A DNA stretch of 64,000 bases from Streptomyces sp. NBC_01428. GTDB taxonomy: Bacteria > Actinomycetota > Actinomycetes > Streptomycetales > Streptomycetaceae. The DNA lies in the NCBI RefSeq assembly GCF_036231965.1, contig NZ_CP109499.1, positions 3,534,001 to 3,598,000 on the forward strand. Direction: 5' to 3'. Below, in pieces: positions 45,958 through 54,896 of the stretch. Each line of letters begins with the position of its first letter. Position 1 is the stretch's first letter. Position numbers and translations under genes: made by a program. The notes beneath the pieces were generated by a model. The model was not told the origin of the DNA and searched no databases. It saw only the letters and a list, made by a program, of their open reading frames with translations.

Positions 45958-46710
45958 TCACTTCACCGGCAGGTGGTACGCGATGCGGTATCGGTCCGCC
46001 GGGACCACCACGTCCGCCGTCTCGACCGGGCGGCCCGAGGCGTAGAAGGTCCGCTGGATGACGACGACGACATGACCGGGGACGCCGCCCAGCGCGAGGA
46101 GTTCCTCGGCGAGACCGGGGCGTGCACCGACCTCCTCGGTGACGTTGTCCACGATCACGTCGATGGCGGCCATGCGCTCGACGACACCCATGCCGCCGAG
46201 CGGCCCCTCCTCGGGGAGCATCACCGGCGTACGCCCGGTGACGGCGAGCGGCTCCCAGGAGGTGGAGAGCATCATCGCCTCGCCGCCGTCCCGGTAGACG
46301 TAGTTCGTGCACATCACGCGGTCGCCGGGCCGGATGGCGAGCCGCTCGGCGATCGCGCCGCTCGCCTCGACCTGCCGGCTGTGGGACTCCCAGGTGCCGC
46401 GCGCGGCCATGTCGGCCTGCTCCTGGCGGAACGGGGTCGCGCCACTGTCCGGCCGGTATCCCGACCGGGCCACCCGGCGCGGCACCGGGCGCTCGCGCAC
46501 ATACGTACCGGAGCCGGAACGGCCCTCCACGAGGCCCTCCGCCATCAGGACCTTCCGCGCCTCCAGGGCGACGGTGTCCGACACCCCGTACTCCTCGCGG
46601 ATCCTGGCCTGCGAGGGGAGGCGGGTGTGCGGTGGCAGTGAACCGTCGACGATCTTCTTACGGAGATCCCCCGCGACGCGCAGGTAGGCCGGCTGTTCAC
46701 CGAAAGTCAC
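45958..46710 (-). CDS. GntR-family regulator with UTRA ligand domain (HutC subfamily)
   Basis: A 250-residue transcription factor. The N-terminal winged helix (about residues 8-72) has LPSQARIREEYGVSDTVALEARKVLMAEGL, and the C-terminal UTRA effector-binding domain (about 95-245) includes AERLAIRPGDRVMCTNYVY and PGHVVVVIQRTFYASGRPVE. HutC-type regulators respond to small metabolites such as sugars or amino-acid derivatives; the ligand is not predictable. Start GTG at 46710 follows GGGAGCGG. No dedicated metabolic operon is adjacent, so its targets are probably elsewhere or itself. Confidence 0.92.
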   Translation of the reverse strand: MTFGEQPAYLRVAGDLRKKIVDGSLPPHTRLPSQARIREEYGVSDTVALEARKVLMAEGLVEGRSGSGTYVRERPVPRRVARSGYRPDSGATPFRQEQADMAARGTWESHSRQVEASGAIAERLAIRPGDRVMCTNYVYRDGGEAMMLSTSWEPLAVTGRTPVMLPEEGPLGGMGVVERMAAIDVIVDNVTEEVGARPGLAEELLALGGVPGHVVVVIQRTFYASGRPVETADVVVPADRYRIAYHLPVK

Positions 46711-46858
46711 TTAGCCGCTCCCATCAGGTTGTACAGACAGCAACAGCGTGGCAACCGTGGGTTGTGCCATGCAAGCAAAGGCCAGAGAATCACTCGATGT
46801 GATGACGCGAGCCCCCCAAGGGCTTTACGCAGGCACTTTCTCCCCGCTATGGGCGCGG

Positions 46859-48160
46859 TCACACCTCCATGCCGCTGCCGCCTTCACCACCGCCGTCAGC
46901 GCCGCCGGAGCCGCCGCCCGCCGGCGGGGTGGTGGCGAGACCCAGAGCCTCGCGGGTGGTGACCGTCGTGCTGCCGTCGATCAGCTTGGCGCCCTTTTCG
47001 TAGTGGGCGTAGAACGTGTCCGCGTCCCGCGCCTCGGCGGCCTTCTCCCACTCCTTCCGCGACCGGTCGAGGTTCTTCAGCAGGGCCTCGACCTGGCCGC
47101 TCACCGCCGGGTCGAAGGTGTGGCGGCGGAGCTGCCCGGTCTGCTCGGTGATCGCGTCGGAGACCCTGCGCGCCCACTTCTTGTGGCCCGGCAGGTCGTC
47201 CTCCACGTACTCCTCGTCGGGCGCCGAATCCATCGCCGTGTTGAGGAGGCGTGCCGCGTCCAGGTAGGCGAACTGGTCGCCGTCGAGCGTCGTCACGTCC
47301 TTGCGCAGCGAGCCGGTCAGCGTGCCCTGTTCGTCGGTGTTCCCGAACATGCAGGTGATCTCGCGGTCCCCGATGCGCCAGCTCTGCGCGGTCGGCGTGA
47401 AGTAGTACACGTCGACGTCGTCCGGGACGGCCCAGGCGTCCATCGCGTACGCGTCCATGAGCGCGTAGCACTTGTCGTCGGCCTGGTCGGTGACCGCGGA
47501 GTCGCCGGGGAAGGAGTCGCCGGCCACGGTGACCGAGGCGAACACCTCGGCGTCGTGCTTCCCGGCGCAGGGCACCGTGTCGACGTCGTAGGCGAGGCCC
47601 TCCAGGCTGTCACCCGGGGCGTCGAAGCACTCGCCCTTGCTCAGCGAGAAGGTGTTTCCGGCCGCCCCTTCGCTGAAGCCCTTCCAGAAGTCGTCCGCAC
47701 CCCCGGTGGCGAACATCAGCCCGACCAGCAGGGCGCCGATCGACGACATCACGATGCCGCCGATCGCCATGCCCTTGCCGCGCTCCCCGCGCCTGCCGAT
47801 CTGGACGAGCGCCACGATCCCGAGCACCAGCCCGACCCCGGGCAGGAAGCAGAGGACGCCGAGGACGAGCGCGGCGATCGCGAGCCCGTTGACGGGTGCG
47901 GGGCGGTTGTACGGCGAGTACCCCTGGCCCCAGGTCTGGTACGGGGTCCCGTACGGGGACTGCTGGTAGGGGCCCTGCTGGTAGGGAGCTTGCTGGTACG
48001 GACCCGGGTAGGAACCCTGCTGGTACGGGCCCTGCGGGTTCGGAACCTGCGGGTTCGGGGGCGGGTACGGCCCGGACGTCCCCGGAGCGCCCGGCGGTGC
48101 CCCTTGCGGCGGGTGCTGGCCCTCTGGTTGCTGCGGCCCGGGCGGCGGGGGTATGGCCAC
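46859..48160 (-). CDS. DUF4190 membrane protein with septum-formation-like extracellular domain
   Basis: A 433-residue membrane protein. A Pro/Gln/Tyr/Gly-rich cytoplasmic N-terminus (about residues 1-80) contains repeats of PYQQGPYQQ type. Two adjacent hydrophobic helices follow (about 88-112 and 122-145), with GMAIGGIVMSSIGALLVGL in the second, the DUF4190 signature. An extracellular domain (about 150-430) has four spaced cysteines, in GECFDAPG, TVPCAGKH, DDKCYALM and ITCMFGN. ADDKCYAL-type motifs occur in the actinobacterial septum formation family, which is the basis for that label. Start GTG at 48160 is preceded by AGGAGCAAGGGA. Function is not established. Confidence 0.8.
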   Translation of the reverse strand: MAIPPPPGPQQPEGQHPPQGAPPGAPGTSGPYPPPNPQVPNPQGPYQQGSYPGPYQQAPYQQGPYQQSPYGTPYQTWGQGYSPYNRPAPVNGLAIAALVLGVLCFLPGVGLVLGIVALVQIGRRGERGKGMAIGGIVMSSIGALLVGLMFATGGADDFWKGFSEGAAGNTFSLSKGECFDAPGDSLEGLAYDVDTVPCAGKHDAEVFASVTVAGDSFPGDSAVTDQADDKCYALMDAYAMDAWAVPDDVDVYYFTPTAQSWRIGDREITCMFGNTDEQGTLTGSLRKDVTTLDGDQFAYLDAARLLNTAMDSAPDEEYVEDDLPGHKKWARRVSDAITEQTGQLRRHTFDPAVSGQVEALLKNLDRSRKEWEKAAEARDADTFYAHYEKGAKLIDGSTTVTTREALGLATTPPAGGGSGGADGGGEGGSGMEV

Positions 48161-48443
48161 GAGTTCCCTTGCTCCTAGTCCACGCGCGGTGGAACCTGCG
48201 TACGGCTGCCGGATGGCTGCGCGCATCGTAAAGGGGGCGCGGGTACGGGCGGGACGGAGGGCGGGAGAACGGACGGGGAGAGGCCGGGGGTGCGGGTCGG
48301 GAGTGCGGGTCGAGGGTGCGGCTCGGGCCGGTCCGCCGGGCTGCGGTGCCGGGAACGGACGTGGTGGGGCCACGGGGGTAACACGCCTGCGGCCGACCGC
48401 CGGTGACACGCCATCACCCGCCGGCCGCGTCTAACCTGCGCGT

Positions 48444-49550
48444 ATGACTGCACTGCCGGACTGCTTCTGCCCGACGGACGGCACCCGCGTCCCCTCCGGT
48501 TCGCTCGCCTGGTGCTGCCCGGTGTGCCGGGGGCCGCTCGACCTGGACTTCTCCCCGACCCCGGCCCCGCTCTCGTCGCTGACCGGCCGGGTGAACTCGC
48601 TGTGGCGGTACGCGGAGTGCCTGCCGCTGGCCTCGCCCACCGTGAGCCTGGGCGAGGGCCGCACCCCGCTGGTGTCCCTCCGCGAGGATGTCTCCGCGAA
48701 GCTCGACTTCCTGACGCCGACGCTGTCGTTCAAGGACCGGGGAGCGGTGCTGCTGGCCGAACTGGCGCTGCGGCTGGGTCCACGGCAGGTGCTGGCGGAC
48801 AGCAGCGGCAACGCGGGCACGGCGGTCGCCGCGTACTGCGCGCGGGCCGGCCTGCCCTGCACCGTGTACGTGCCCGAGGGCACCTCCCCGAAGAAGCTGG
48901 AGCAGATCGAGGCGCACGGGGCGCGGCTGCGGGTGGTCGAGGGCGACCGCGAGGCGACGGCACGGGCGGCGCGCGAGGCGGCCGACGAGGAAGGCGTGTT
49001 CTACGCCTCGCACGTCTTCAACCCGTACTTCCTGCACGGCACGAAGACGTACGTCCACGAACTCTGGGAGGACCTCGGCGGACGGCTGCCGGACGTCGTC
49101 GTGGTGCCGGTCGGCAACGGCACGCTGCTGCTCGGTGCCGCGCTGGCGGTGGCGGAACTGCACGGAGCGGGGCTGATCGACCGCAGGCCCGCGCTGTACG
49201 CCGTCCAGTCGGCGGCGGTCGCGCCGCTCGCCCACGCATGGTCCGAGGGTGCCGAGGACCTCGTGGGTGTGACGGCGACAGCGCCCACGTTCGCCGAGGG
49301 CATCGCGATCCCGAACCCGCCCCGGGCCCGCCAGATCCTGCGCGCGGTACGCGCCTCCGGGGGCGCCTTCCTGACCGTGACGGAGGACCAGATCCGGCAC
49401 GCCCAGTCGGATCTGGCGAGCCGCGGCCTGTACGTGGAGTCGACCGGGGTGGCCTGCTGGGCTGCGGTGCGGGACGGCGCGCTCGGCGGGCGCGAGGCGG
49501 TGGTGCCGCTGTGCGGCGCGGGCGTGAAGACGGGGATGGCGCGGGAGTGA
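48444..49550 (+). CDS. Threonine-synthase-like PLP-dependent enzyme
   Basis: A 368-residue fold-type II PLP enzyme. The catalytic lysine is in LSFKDRGA (near residue 96), the phosphate/substrate loop is SSGNAGTA, and the PLP-phosphate glycine loop is PVGNGTLLLG. The N-terminus carries CFCPTDG and CCPVCRGPL, a zinc-ribbon-like Cys cluster seen in many threonine-synthase-like proteins. It could convert O-phosphohomoserine to threonine, but the absence of hom/thrB neighbours suggests a paralogue with another amino-acid substrate. ATG has no Shine-Dalgarno; TAACCT (48432-48437) is six bases upstream, the leaderless arrangement. Confidence 0.88.
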   Translation: MTALPDCFCPTDGTRVPSGSLAWCCPVCRGPLDLDFSPTPAPLSSLTGRVNSLWRYAECLPLASPTVSLGEGRTPLVSLREDVSAKLDFLTPTLSFKDRGAVLLAELALRLGPRQVLADSSGNAGTAVAAYCARAGLPCTVYVPEGTSPKKLEQIEAHGARLRVVEGDREATARAAREAADEEGVFYASHVFNPYFLHGTKTYVHELWEDLGGRLPDVVVVPVGNGTLLLGAALAVAELHGAGLIDRRPALYAVQSAAVAPLAHAWSEGAEDLVGVTATAPTFAEGIAIPNPPRARQILRAVRASGGAFLTVTEDQIRHAQSDLASRGLYVESTGVACWAAVRDGALGGREAVVPLCGAGVKTGMARE

Positions 49551-49666
49551 GGGCGAGCGGGGAGGCGGGGCCGAGCGGGCAGGTGGGGGCGAGGGTGGAG
49601 AGGCGGACGACACGGGAGTGAGGGCGGGGTCCGTGGCTCGGCGGTGAAGGCGGCGCCCTGCCGAGG

Positions 49667-52036
49667 TCAGCCCTTGGGCTCGGCCTGGGATTCGCGCTCG
49701 GATGCGCCGTCTGACGCGCGCTCGGATGCGGCCTCAGGCTCGGCCTCGGGCTCGGGTTCGGCCTCTGGTTCGGACGCGGACGCGAGTCGCTGCTGCTCCT
49801 CCTCGACGATCCGGCGGGCCAGGCCGCTGTCCGAGACGTCGACGGCGTCCGGGGTCGCCTCGGCCATGTCGCTGCGGCGGGCGTAGGCGTCGAAGAGCAG
49901 CGCCTTGTTCTGCAGGATGCTCAACAGCCGGTCGTCCACGCTGTCCGCGACGAGCAGCCGGTGGACCTGGACGGGACGGACCTGTCCCATGCGGTGGGCG
50001 CGGGCCACGGCCTGGTGCTCCAGGGTCGGCTTGACCTGCGGTTCGCACAGGATGACCACGGACGCCGCCTGGAGGTTGAGACCGATGCCGCCGGCCTCGA
50101 TCTGGCAGAGCAGCACCGCGTGCCCGTCCGCCTCGGTGAACGCGTCGACCAGGCGCTGCCGGTCGGCCGCGGGCACGCTCCCCGATATCGGCCCGAACAC
50201 CCTTCTCCCCGGCGCCTCCTGGTCCCCGGACCGCAGCGCCTGCTGGACGGCGGCGAGCACGTCACGGAAGTACGAGAACACCACCACCTTGAGATCGTTC
50301 GCGGCGGCCTCCGCGGCCAGTTCGCGCAGCCGCTGGAGCTTCGCGGACCGCTCGGGGTCGGCGTAGGCGGCCCGGCGCATCGCCATGAAGTTCCCCGCCG
50401 CGACCGCCCTGCGATAGGCCTTCCGGTCGGCCGGTCCGAACTCCTCCCACTCGTCGACCTGGACGAGCGCGGGCAGTTCGGTCAGCACGTCACGCTGGTT
50501 GCGCCGCAGATAGGCGGGGGCGACGGCCGTACGGAAGGCGTGCGGGCCCGCGGCGGCACTGCTGTTGTGGATCGCGGGGAGCAGGTCGGGACGCAGGTGG
50601 CGGACGAGGCTGCGGAACTCCTCGACACGGTTCTCCATCGGCGTACCGGTGAGGAAGAGCACCCGGTCGCAGCGGGCGGTCCAGGCGGCGACCGCCTTGG
50701 AGCGGCGGGCGTCCGGGTTCTTCACGTAGTGGGCCTCGTCGACGACGAGCATCCCGGGCGGCGCCCCGCCGACGGCCCCCGGTCCGGTGCCGTCCGGTAC
50801 CGGCAGGGTGTGCAGCACGTCGTACGTGGTGATCGCGACGCCCCCGCGCTCGCGCCACTCGCTGTACGCGTCCTGCCGGTGGCCCCCGTGGACGGGGAAG
50901 GCGCGCAGGGTGCTGCGGGTGCCGATCTCCCGGGTCCAGTTGATCAGGACGCTGGCCGGGCAGACGACGAGGAAGTGGGTGTGGCCGTCGGCTGCGAGAT
51001 GGGCGAGCGCGGCGATGGCCTGGACGGTCTTGCCGAGGCCCATCTCGTCGCCGAGCACGACGCGGCGCTGGGCGAGGGCGAACCGGGCGCCGAAGGACTG
51101 GTAGCCGCGCAGCGAGACCCGGCGGTGGGTGTCGTCCAGGCGCTGGCCGTGCACACGCTCGGCGACCTCGGACGGCAGGAACCCCTCGGCCGCCTCGACG
51201 TCGGCGGCGCCCGCGGGGTGGTCGGCGATCTCGGCGAGCTGGCTGTAGTACTCCGCGGAGCGCAGCTCGAAGTCGACCCAGGCCTCGATCTCGGAGGCCG
51301 GTTCGCGCAGCAGGTCGGTGGAGGCCTGCGCGAGCAGCAGGCGTACGTCTCGGGCGGCGGCGTCGGCCGTGAGGTCGCGCAGGGCGACGATCGCGGCGAA
51401 CGCGCTCTGCCTGCGGCGCCTTCCGGTGACCGCGAGCCGCAGCCAGCCGGCGGCGGGTGCCGCTTCGGGGAGCAGGGCGCCGATGCGCTCGTCGAGCCGC
51501 CGGGCGGCGTCCACGGCCCGCCGCAGTTCGGGTGCGGCCTCGACGAGCCGGCGCAGCGCGACGACGAGGGCGGTGGTCCGGGGTTGGGGGTGGTCGACGT
51601 CGATCCGTACGGAGACGGTCTCCTCGACGGCGCGCGCGATCTGCCGGGCCGCCGCGAGCGCCTGGTCGGCCGTCTGGGCGCCGACGCCCGGGATCTGCCG
51701 CAGGTCGTAGCGGCTCGCCTCGTGCACGGCGCGCACCGAGGCGAGTCCGGCGGCCTCGACGGCCGCGAGCCGCAGCCGGCCCTCGGTGACGTCCTTCAGC
51801 CGGGAGACGGGGATGGACTCCAGCTCCCGGGCGACGAGTTCGTCCCGGAGCGGGGTGAGGGCCGAGCGGACCGCCTCGACGGCGCGGGTGTGGTCGGCGA
51901 GCACCGTGCGGGCGGCCTCGTGCAGCCGCGTGGCCTCCGCCAGCAGAACGCGCGCCTGCCGCCCGACGGGCGGTTGCGCCACGGGCACCTGCCCGCCGGC
52001 ACGCCGCCCGCTCACCGCCTCCTCCGTACCCGCCAT
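49667..52036 (-). CDS. SNF2-family DEAH ATPase/helicase with internal helix-hairpin-helix
   Basis: A 789-residue superfamily 2 ATPase. An N-terminal helical region includes a helix-hairpin-helix-like segment (YDLRQIPGVGAQTADQALAAARQ, about residues 110-135). The SNF2 core (about 305-745) has Walker A GDEMGLGKT, DEAH in VVDEAHYVKN, motif III LTGTPMEN and, in the C-terminal lobe, AGGIGLNLQAA and ARAHRMGQ. The last 60 residues are an acidic Glu/Ala/Pro repeat (EPEAEPEPEAEPEA). It is a DNA-dependent ATPase likely involved in chromatin/DNA remodelling or repair, independent of RNA polymerase. ATG at 52036 follows GTGAGGGG. Confidence 0.92.
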   Translation of the reverse strand: MAGTEEAVSGRRAGGQVPVAQPPVGRQARVLLAEATRLHEAARTVLADHTRAVEAVRSALTPLRDELVARELESIPVSRLKDVTEGRLRLAAVEAAGLASVRAVHEASRYDLRQIPGVGAQTADQALAAARQIARAVEETVSVRIDVDHPQPRTTALVVALRRLVEAAPELRRAVDAARRLDERIGALLPEAAPAAGWLRLAVTGRRRRQSAFAAIVALRDLTADAAARDVRLLLAQASTDLLREPASEIEAWVDFELRSAEYYSQLAEIADHPAGAADVEAAEGFLPSEVAERVHGQRLDDTHRRVSLRGYQSFGARFALAQRRVVLGDEMGLGKTVQAIAALAHLAADGHTHFLVVCPASVLINWTREIGTRSTLRAFPVHGGHRQDAYSEWRERGGVAITTYDVLHTLPVPDGTGPGAVGGAPPGMLVVDEAHYVKNPDARRSKAVAAWTARCDRVLFLTGTPMENRVEEFRSLVRHLRPDLLPAIHNSSAAAGPHAFRTAVAPAYLRRNQRDVLTELPALVQVDEWEEFGPADRKAYRRAVAAGNFMAMRRAAYADPERSAKLQRLRELAAEAAANDLKVVVFSYFRDVLAAVQQALRSGDQEAPGRRVFGPISGSVPAADRQRLVDAFTEADGHAVLLCQIEAGGIGLNLQAASVVILCEPQVKPTLEHQAVARAHRMGQVRPVQVHRLLVADSVDDRLLSILQNKALLFDAYARRSDMAEATPDAVDVSDSGLARRIVEEEQQRLASASEPEAEPEPEAEPEAASERASDGASERESQAEPKG

Positions 52037-52596
52037 GACACCCCTCACGTGCCGCCCGCCGCACGCCTGCCGCCGTCCGATGCGCGCATCCTTCCATGCA
52101 CCGCTGACACCGGTCCCGGGCGAGCCACCGTGCCCCGGCGAGCCACGGACGACCTCGGCGCGACCGACGAAGCCGTCCCCTCCGTCTGCCCGCCGCCCGA
52201 GCCGAAACACCGGCACCGGCACCGGCACCGACAGCAGCACCGGCATCGGGCCCGGAACTCCTCGCCGGCCCTCCACACCTGGCCGACCGGGATGTGTCGG
52301 ATGAGGGGCAACCTCCGGTCGGGCAGGGGTCGTCTTCGGCCGTGATCGTCTCTTTCCCGCCAGGTCCGAACCAACGGAAGATCCGGTTCCGTCCCGATCC
52401 GTTCCGGTTCGGGTGTCAACTCGCCCCGTTTCGGGGAGATTTCAGGAATGGCTGCATCATGCAGACGTCCCCGTGGGCGGCAGGGGCATCCTGATCGCAC
52501 CCCCGCGCACCACCACCCGTACGACGTCCCCCCACTCCTGTCCGGCACCACCCGCACGACCGCCTCCACGGTCGGCCCGACTGCCAGGAGTTCACG
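52037..52596. promoter_or_regulatory. Divergent intergenic region upstream of the SNF2 gene
   Basis: 560 bases without a supported gene. A simple repeat of the six-base unit CGGCAC with interruptions lies at about 52208-52246. Around 52370-52415 are several imperfect copies of CCGGTTCCG/GATCCGGTTC. The plus-strand end carries the AGGAG of the next small gene. Open frames here lack ribosome binding sites and normal codon use. Confidence 0.4.
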
Positions 52597-52857
52597 GTGA
52601 CCGCCCACACAGCCACCACGATCGCCCGTCTCCTCGGCCGCCTCCTGTGCCTGCACCTCGCCCTCGCGATGGCGTCCGCGGCCGCCTTCACCGTGCTCGG
52701 CGCGCACACCCACCGCACGGCGCTCTACGCGCTGTGGGCGGCCCTGCCTCTCACCGGCGCCGCGTGGGCGCTCGCGCGGGCCACCGAGAAGCGGCGGTCG
52801 CGGCGCGACCGGGACGCCAGCACCGCCGACCCCGCCGACTGGACGTCCGCCGCCTGA
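52597..52857 (+). CDS. Small membrane protein of unknown function
   Basis: An 86-residue protein with two hydrophobic helices (about residues 12-34 and 43-60) followed by a basic cytoplasmic tail (RATEKRRSRRDRD). GTG at 52597 is preceded by AGGAG at six bases, which decides the start. I do not recognise a family. It converges on the His-rich methyltransferase gene; a 20-base perfect palindrome lies between them. Confidence 0.65.
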   Translation: MTAHTATTIARLLGRLLCLHLALAMASAAAFTVLGAHTHRTALYALWAALPLTGAAWALARATEKRRSRRDRDASTADPADWTSAA

Positions 52858-52867
52858 ATCCCGCCGC

Positions 52868-52887
52868 ACCGCCCCCGCGGGGGCGGT
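52868..52887. terminator. Bidirectional hairpin between convergent genes
   Basis: ACCGCCCCCG immediately followed by CGGGGGCGGT, a perfect 20-base palindrome that ends at the methyltransferase stop codon. It is short, but is the only terminator candidate for both genes. Confidence 0.5.
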
Positions 52888-53870
52888 CAGGCTCCCCGGC
52901 GCGCGGCCCAGACCGTGCGTTCGGTCCGCACCTCCAGGTCGTCGCGGCGCAGGATGCTGTGCGGCCCGTCCGTGTCGAGCAGCCGGTCCAGCGCGGCGAG
53001 GTCCTCGGCCGGAAGCCCGTCGGCGACCGTGCCGCGCAGGCGTCGCAGACTCCCCAGGGCGTAGGCGCCGACCGCCGCGTCACGGGAGCCCTCGATGTTC
53101 ACGGTGAGAGCACGTTCGGCCTCGACGGTGAATCCGGCGGCGGTGAGCTTCGGGCCCCAGTCGGCGCCGCGGTGGGGAACGTGTTCGGCGTGGTACCGCT
53201 CGCTCGCGGCGTGACAGCGCTCCTCCAGGCCGGGCCTCTCCTCCGGGGCGTTCTCGGGCAGGAAGCGGGGGAAGCCGGCCAGTTCCAGGACCACGAACAG
53301 TCCGCCGCGCGCGAGGGCGTCGCGGACCGCGCGCAGCGCCCGGTCCGGGTCGGCCATGTGGTGCATCGAGGCCGACGCCCACACCAGGTCGGGCGCCCCG
53401 AGGTCGGGCCAGACGGTGTCGTCGAGGTCGGCCTGCACGGTACGGATCCGCCCGTCCACGCCCCGGGCGCACGCCTTCTCCCGCAGCCGCTGGAGGTGCG
53501 CGGCGGAGAAGTCGACGGCGGTCACGTCCGCCTCGGGGAACCGGTCGAGGAGGGCGAAGGTGCCCGCCCCCGTCCCGCAGCCCAGGTCCACGATCCGGCG
53601 CGGGTGCGTCCCGGTCGGCAGCCATGCCGTGACGGAGGCGAGGTGCTCGGCGAGGACTTCCGCGTCGAGGTCGAGGATCTCCGCCTGGCCGTCGACGGTG
53701 TCGCCGGAGTGCGCGTGAGAGCCGGAGTGGGAGTGACCGCCCTGGTGGCGATGGTGGTCCTGGCCGCCGGGGCCGCCGGGGACCCCGGAGTTGTCGTGAC
53801 TGTCATGGCTGTTGTGGCCGTCGTGGCTGTCATGACCGGACGAGTGGGGGTGCGGGTGTGCGTGAGCCAT
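52887..53870 (-). CDS. Class I SAM-dependent methyltransferase with His/Asp-rich N-terminus
   Basis: A 327-residue methyltransferase. SAM motif I is IVDLGCGTGAGTF (about residues 93-105), motif II DVTAVDFSAAHL, motif III region TVQADLDD, and LVWASASMHHMADPDRAL matches a methyltransf_12/25 core. The first 55 residues are extraordinary: repeated His, Asp, Ser and Gly (PHPHSSGHDSHDGHNSHDSH and more), a likely metal-binding or disordered extension. The reaction is unknown. There is no usual Shine-Dalgarno spacing; TAGCGT (53877-53882) lies six bases before ATG, the leaderless arrangement. Confidence 0.85.
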   Translation of the reverse strand: MAHAHPHPHSSGHDSHDGHNSHDSHDNSGVPGGPGGQDHHRHQGGHSHSGSHAHSGDTVDGQAEILDLDAEVLAEHLASVTAWLPTGTHPRRIVDLGCGTGAGTFALLDRFPEADVTAVDFSAAHLQRLREKACARGVDGRIRTVQADLDDTVWPDLGAPDLVWASASMHHMADPDRALRAVRDALARGGLFVVLELAGFPRFLPENAPEERPGLEERCHAASERYHAEHVPHRGADWGPKLTAAGFTVEAERALTVNIEGSRDAAVGAYALGSLRRLRGTVADGLPAEDLAALDRLLDTDGPHSILRRDDLEVRTERTVWAARRGA

Positions 53871-53979
53871 GCCCTCACGCTAGAGCGGACATGCGCCTAC
53901 GGCACGAATCCTTGCCGTTTCCGCAACAAAGTCGCCGGCCGGAGGGCGGTACGCGCAAGACGTGCGGCACCGCGGCCCC

Positions 53980-54594
53980 TCAGGCGCGGGAACCGTCACC
54001 GCCACTGTCGCCGGCACCGGCGTCGGCTCCGGCGTCGGGACGCTGGTGGCCGCGGCGGGCGTCGCGGTCGAAGATGCCGAGAATCTCGCACGACCCCCCT
54101 TCGGCCCCGATGGCGTGCGGCAGCATCGTGGGGAACTCCGCGGCTTGGTTGGTCTCCACCCGAAAACGCCGGTGGCCCAGCATCAGGATCGCGGTGCCGG
54201 ACAGGACGACCAGCCATTCGCGGCCGGGATGCGCACGCATGCGGGCGGGGTTGTCCGGCGGCGGCTCGGTCATGCGCTGCCGTACGACGCTCATGCCGGG
54301 GTCGCCCTTGACGGGCCAGCGCATCAGCCCGTGGGCGGCGTCGATCATCGGACTGACGACCACGTCGTCGGAGGCCGTCTCGACCAGTTGGTCCAGGGTG
54401 GTGTCGAGTGCGCGGGCCAGTGTCACGAGGCTGTCCAGCGCCAGGCGCCGCTGCCCGTTCTCGATACGGCTGAGCGTGGACTGACTGAGCCGGGCGCGTG
54501 AGGCCAGCTCCTCCAGCGACCAGCCCTGCGCCACCCGCAGGGCCCGGATGCGCTTGCGCACGAGGCTGTCCAGCTCGCCGTCATTTTGCGTCAT
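53980..54594 (-). CDS. XRE-family regulator with C-terminal cupin domain
   Basis: A 204-residue regulator. The XRE helix-turn-helix (about residues 8-65) reads IRALRVAQGWSLEELASRARLSQSTLSRIENGQRRL, and a cupin_2 sensor domain follows (about 95-175, with HPGREWLVVLSGTAILML). Ala/Gly/Asp-rich residues form the tail. Cupin-XRE proteins usually sense small ligands or redox state. ATG at 54594 has no Shine-Dalgarno; TACGAT (54602-54607) is seven bases upstream. That box sits inside the palindrome CATACG-N6-CGTATG (54592-54609), which also covers the start codon, suggesting autorepression. Confidence 0.92.
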   Translation of the reverse strand: MTQNDGELDSLVRKRIRALRVAQGWSLEELASRARLSQSTLSRIENGQRRLALDSLVTLARALDTTLDQLVETASDDVVVSPMIDAAHGLMRWPVKGDPGMSVVRQRMTEPPPDNPARMRAHPGREWLVVLSGTAILMLGHRRFRVETNQAAEFPTMLPHAIGAEGGSCEILGIFDRDARRGHQRPDAGADAGAGDSGGDGSRA

Positions 54595-54609
54595 ACGCAA
54601 CATCGTATG
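54592..54609 (-). promoter_or_regulatory. Palindrome over the -10 box and start codon of the XRE-cupin gene
   Basis: CATACG, six bases, CGTATG. One arm overlaps the start codon and the other the TACGAT -10 box, the layout of an autoregulatory operator on a leaderless promoter. Confidence 0.55.
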
Positions 54610-54896
54610 CCTCTGATGCAAAGCGCGATGAGCGTCGGCGCCCCAGCACCTGAACGCCGGCAGTCACAACTCGTGAACGCCCACAGCCGCAGGGCGCACA
54701 CGCCCTTTTCCTCGGCGGCCCGCCGACCCCGTTGCCCGTTCCCCGTTCCGCGTTCCCCGCTCGCCATTCCCCGTTCCACGCTCAAGCCCATGCTGAGCTG
54801 AACGTCGAACGCTGGGATCCCGTCCCCGAAACTCAAGGCGTAAATGAGGTCATCCCAGCGTGGAAGAGACGCCCCAGCACACCGGACACTCGCCGA
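54595..54896. other. Intergenic region between the XRE-cupin gene and the first toxin gene
   Basis: 302 bases without a supported gene. Near the left end is the XRE promoter. At about 54730-54785 are several imperfect copies of CGTTCCCCG, a low-complexity pyrimidine-rich stretch. The right part, before the toxin stop, shows no recognisable hairpin. Confidence 0.4.

Noticed and set aside
49540..49666. GGGAGTGAGGGCG direct repeats after the threonine-synthase-like gene as a regulatory element
   Set aside because: The copies are short, lie in a G-rich stretch between convergent genes, and do not form a hairpin; they are likely low-complexity sequence.
52208..52246. Short tandem CGGCAC repeat as a possible regulatory array or coding repeat
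   Set aside because: It is simple-sequence GC slippage with no dyad symmetry, and the open frames through it lack start signals.
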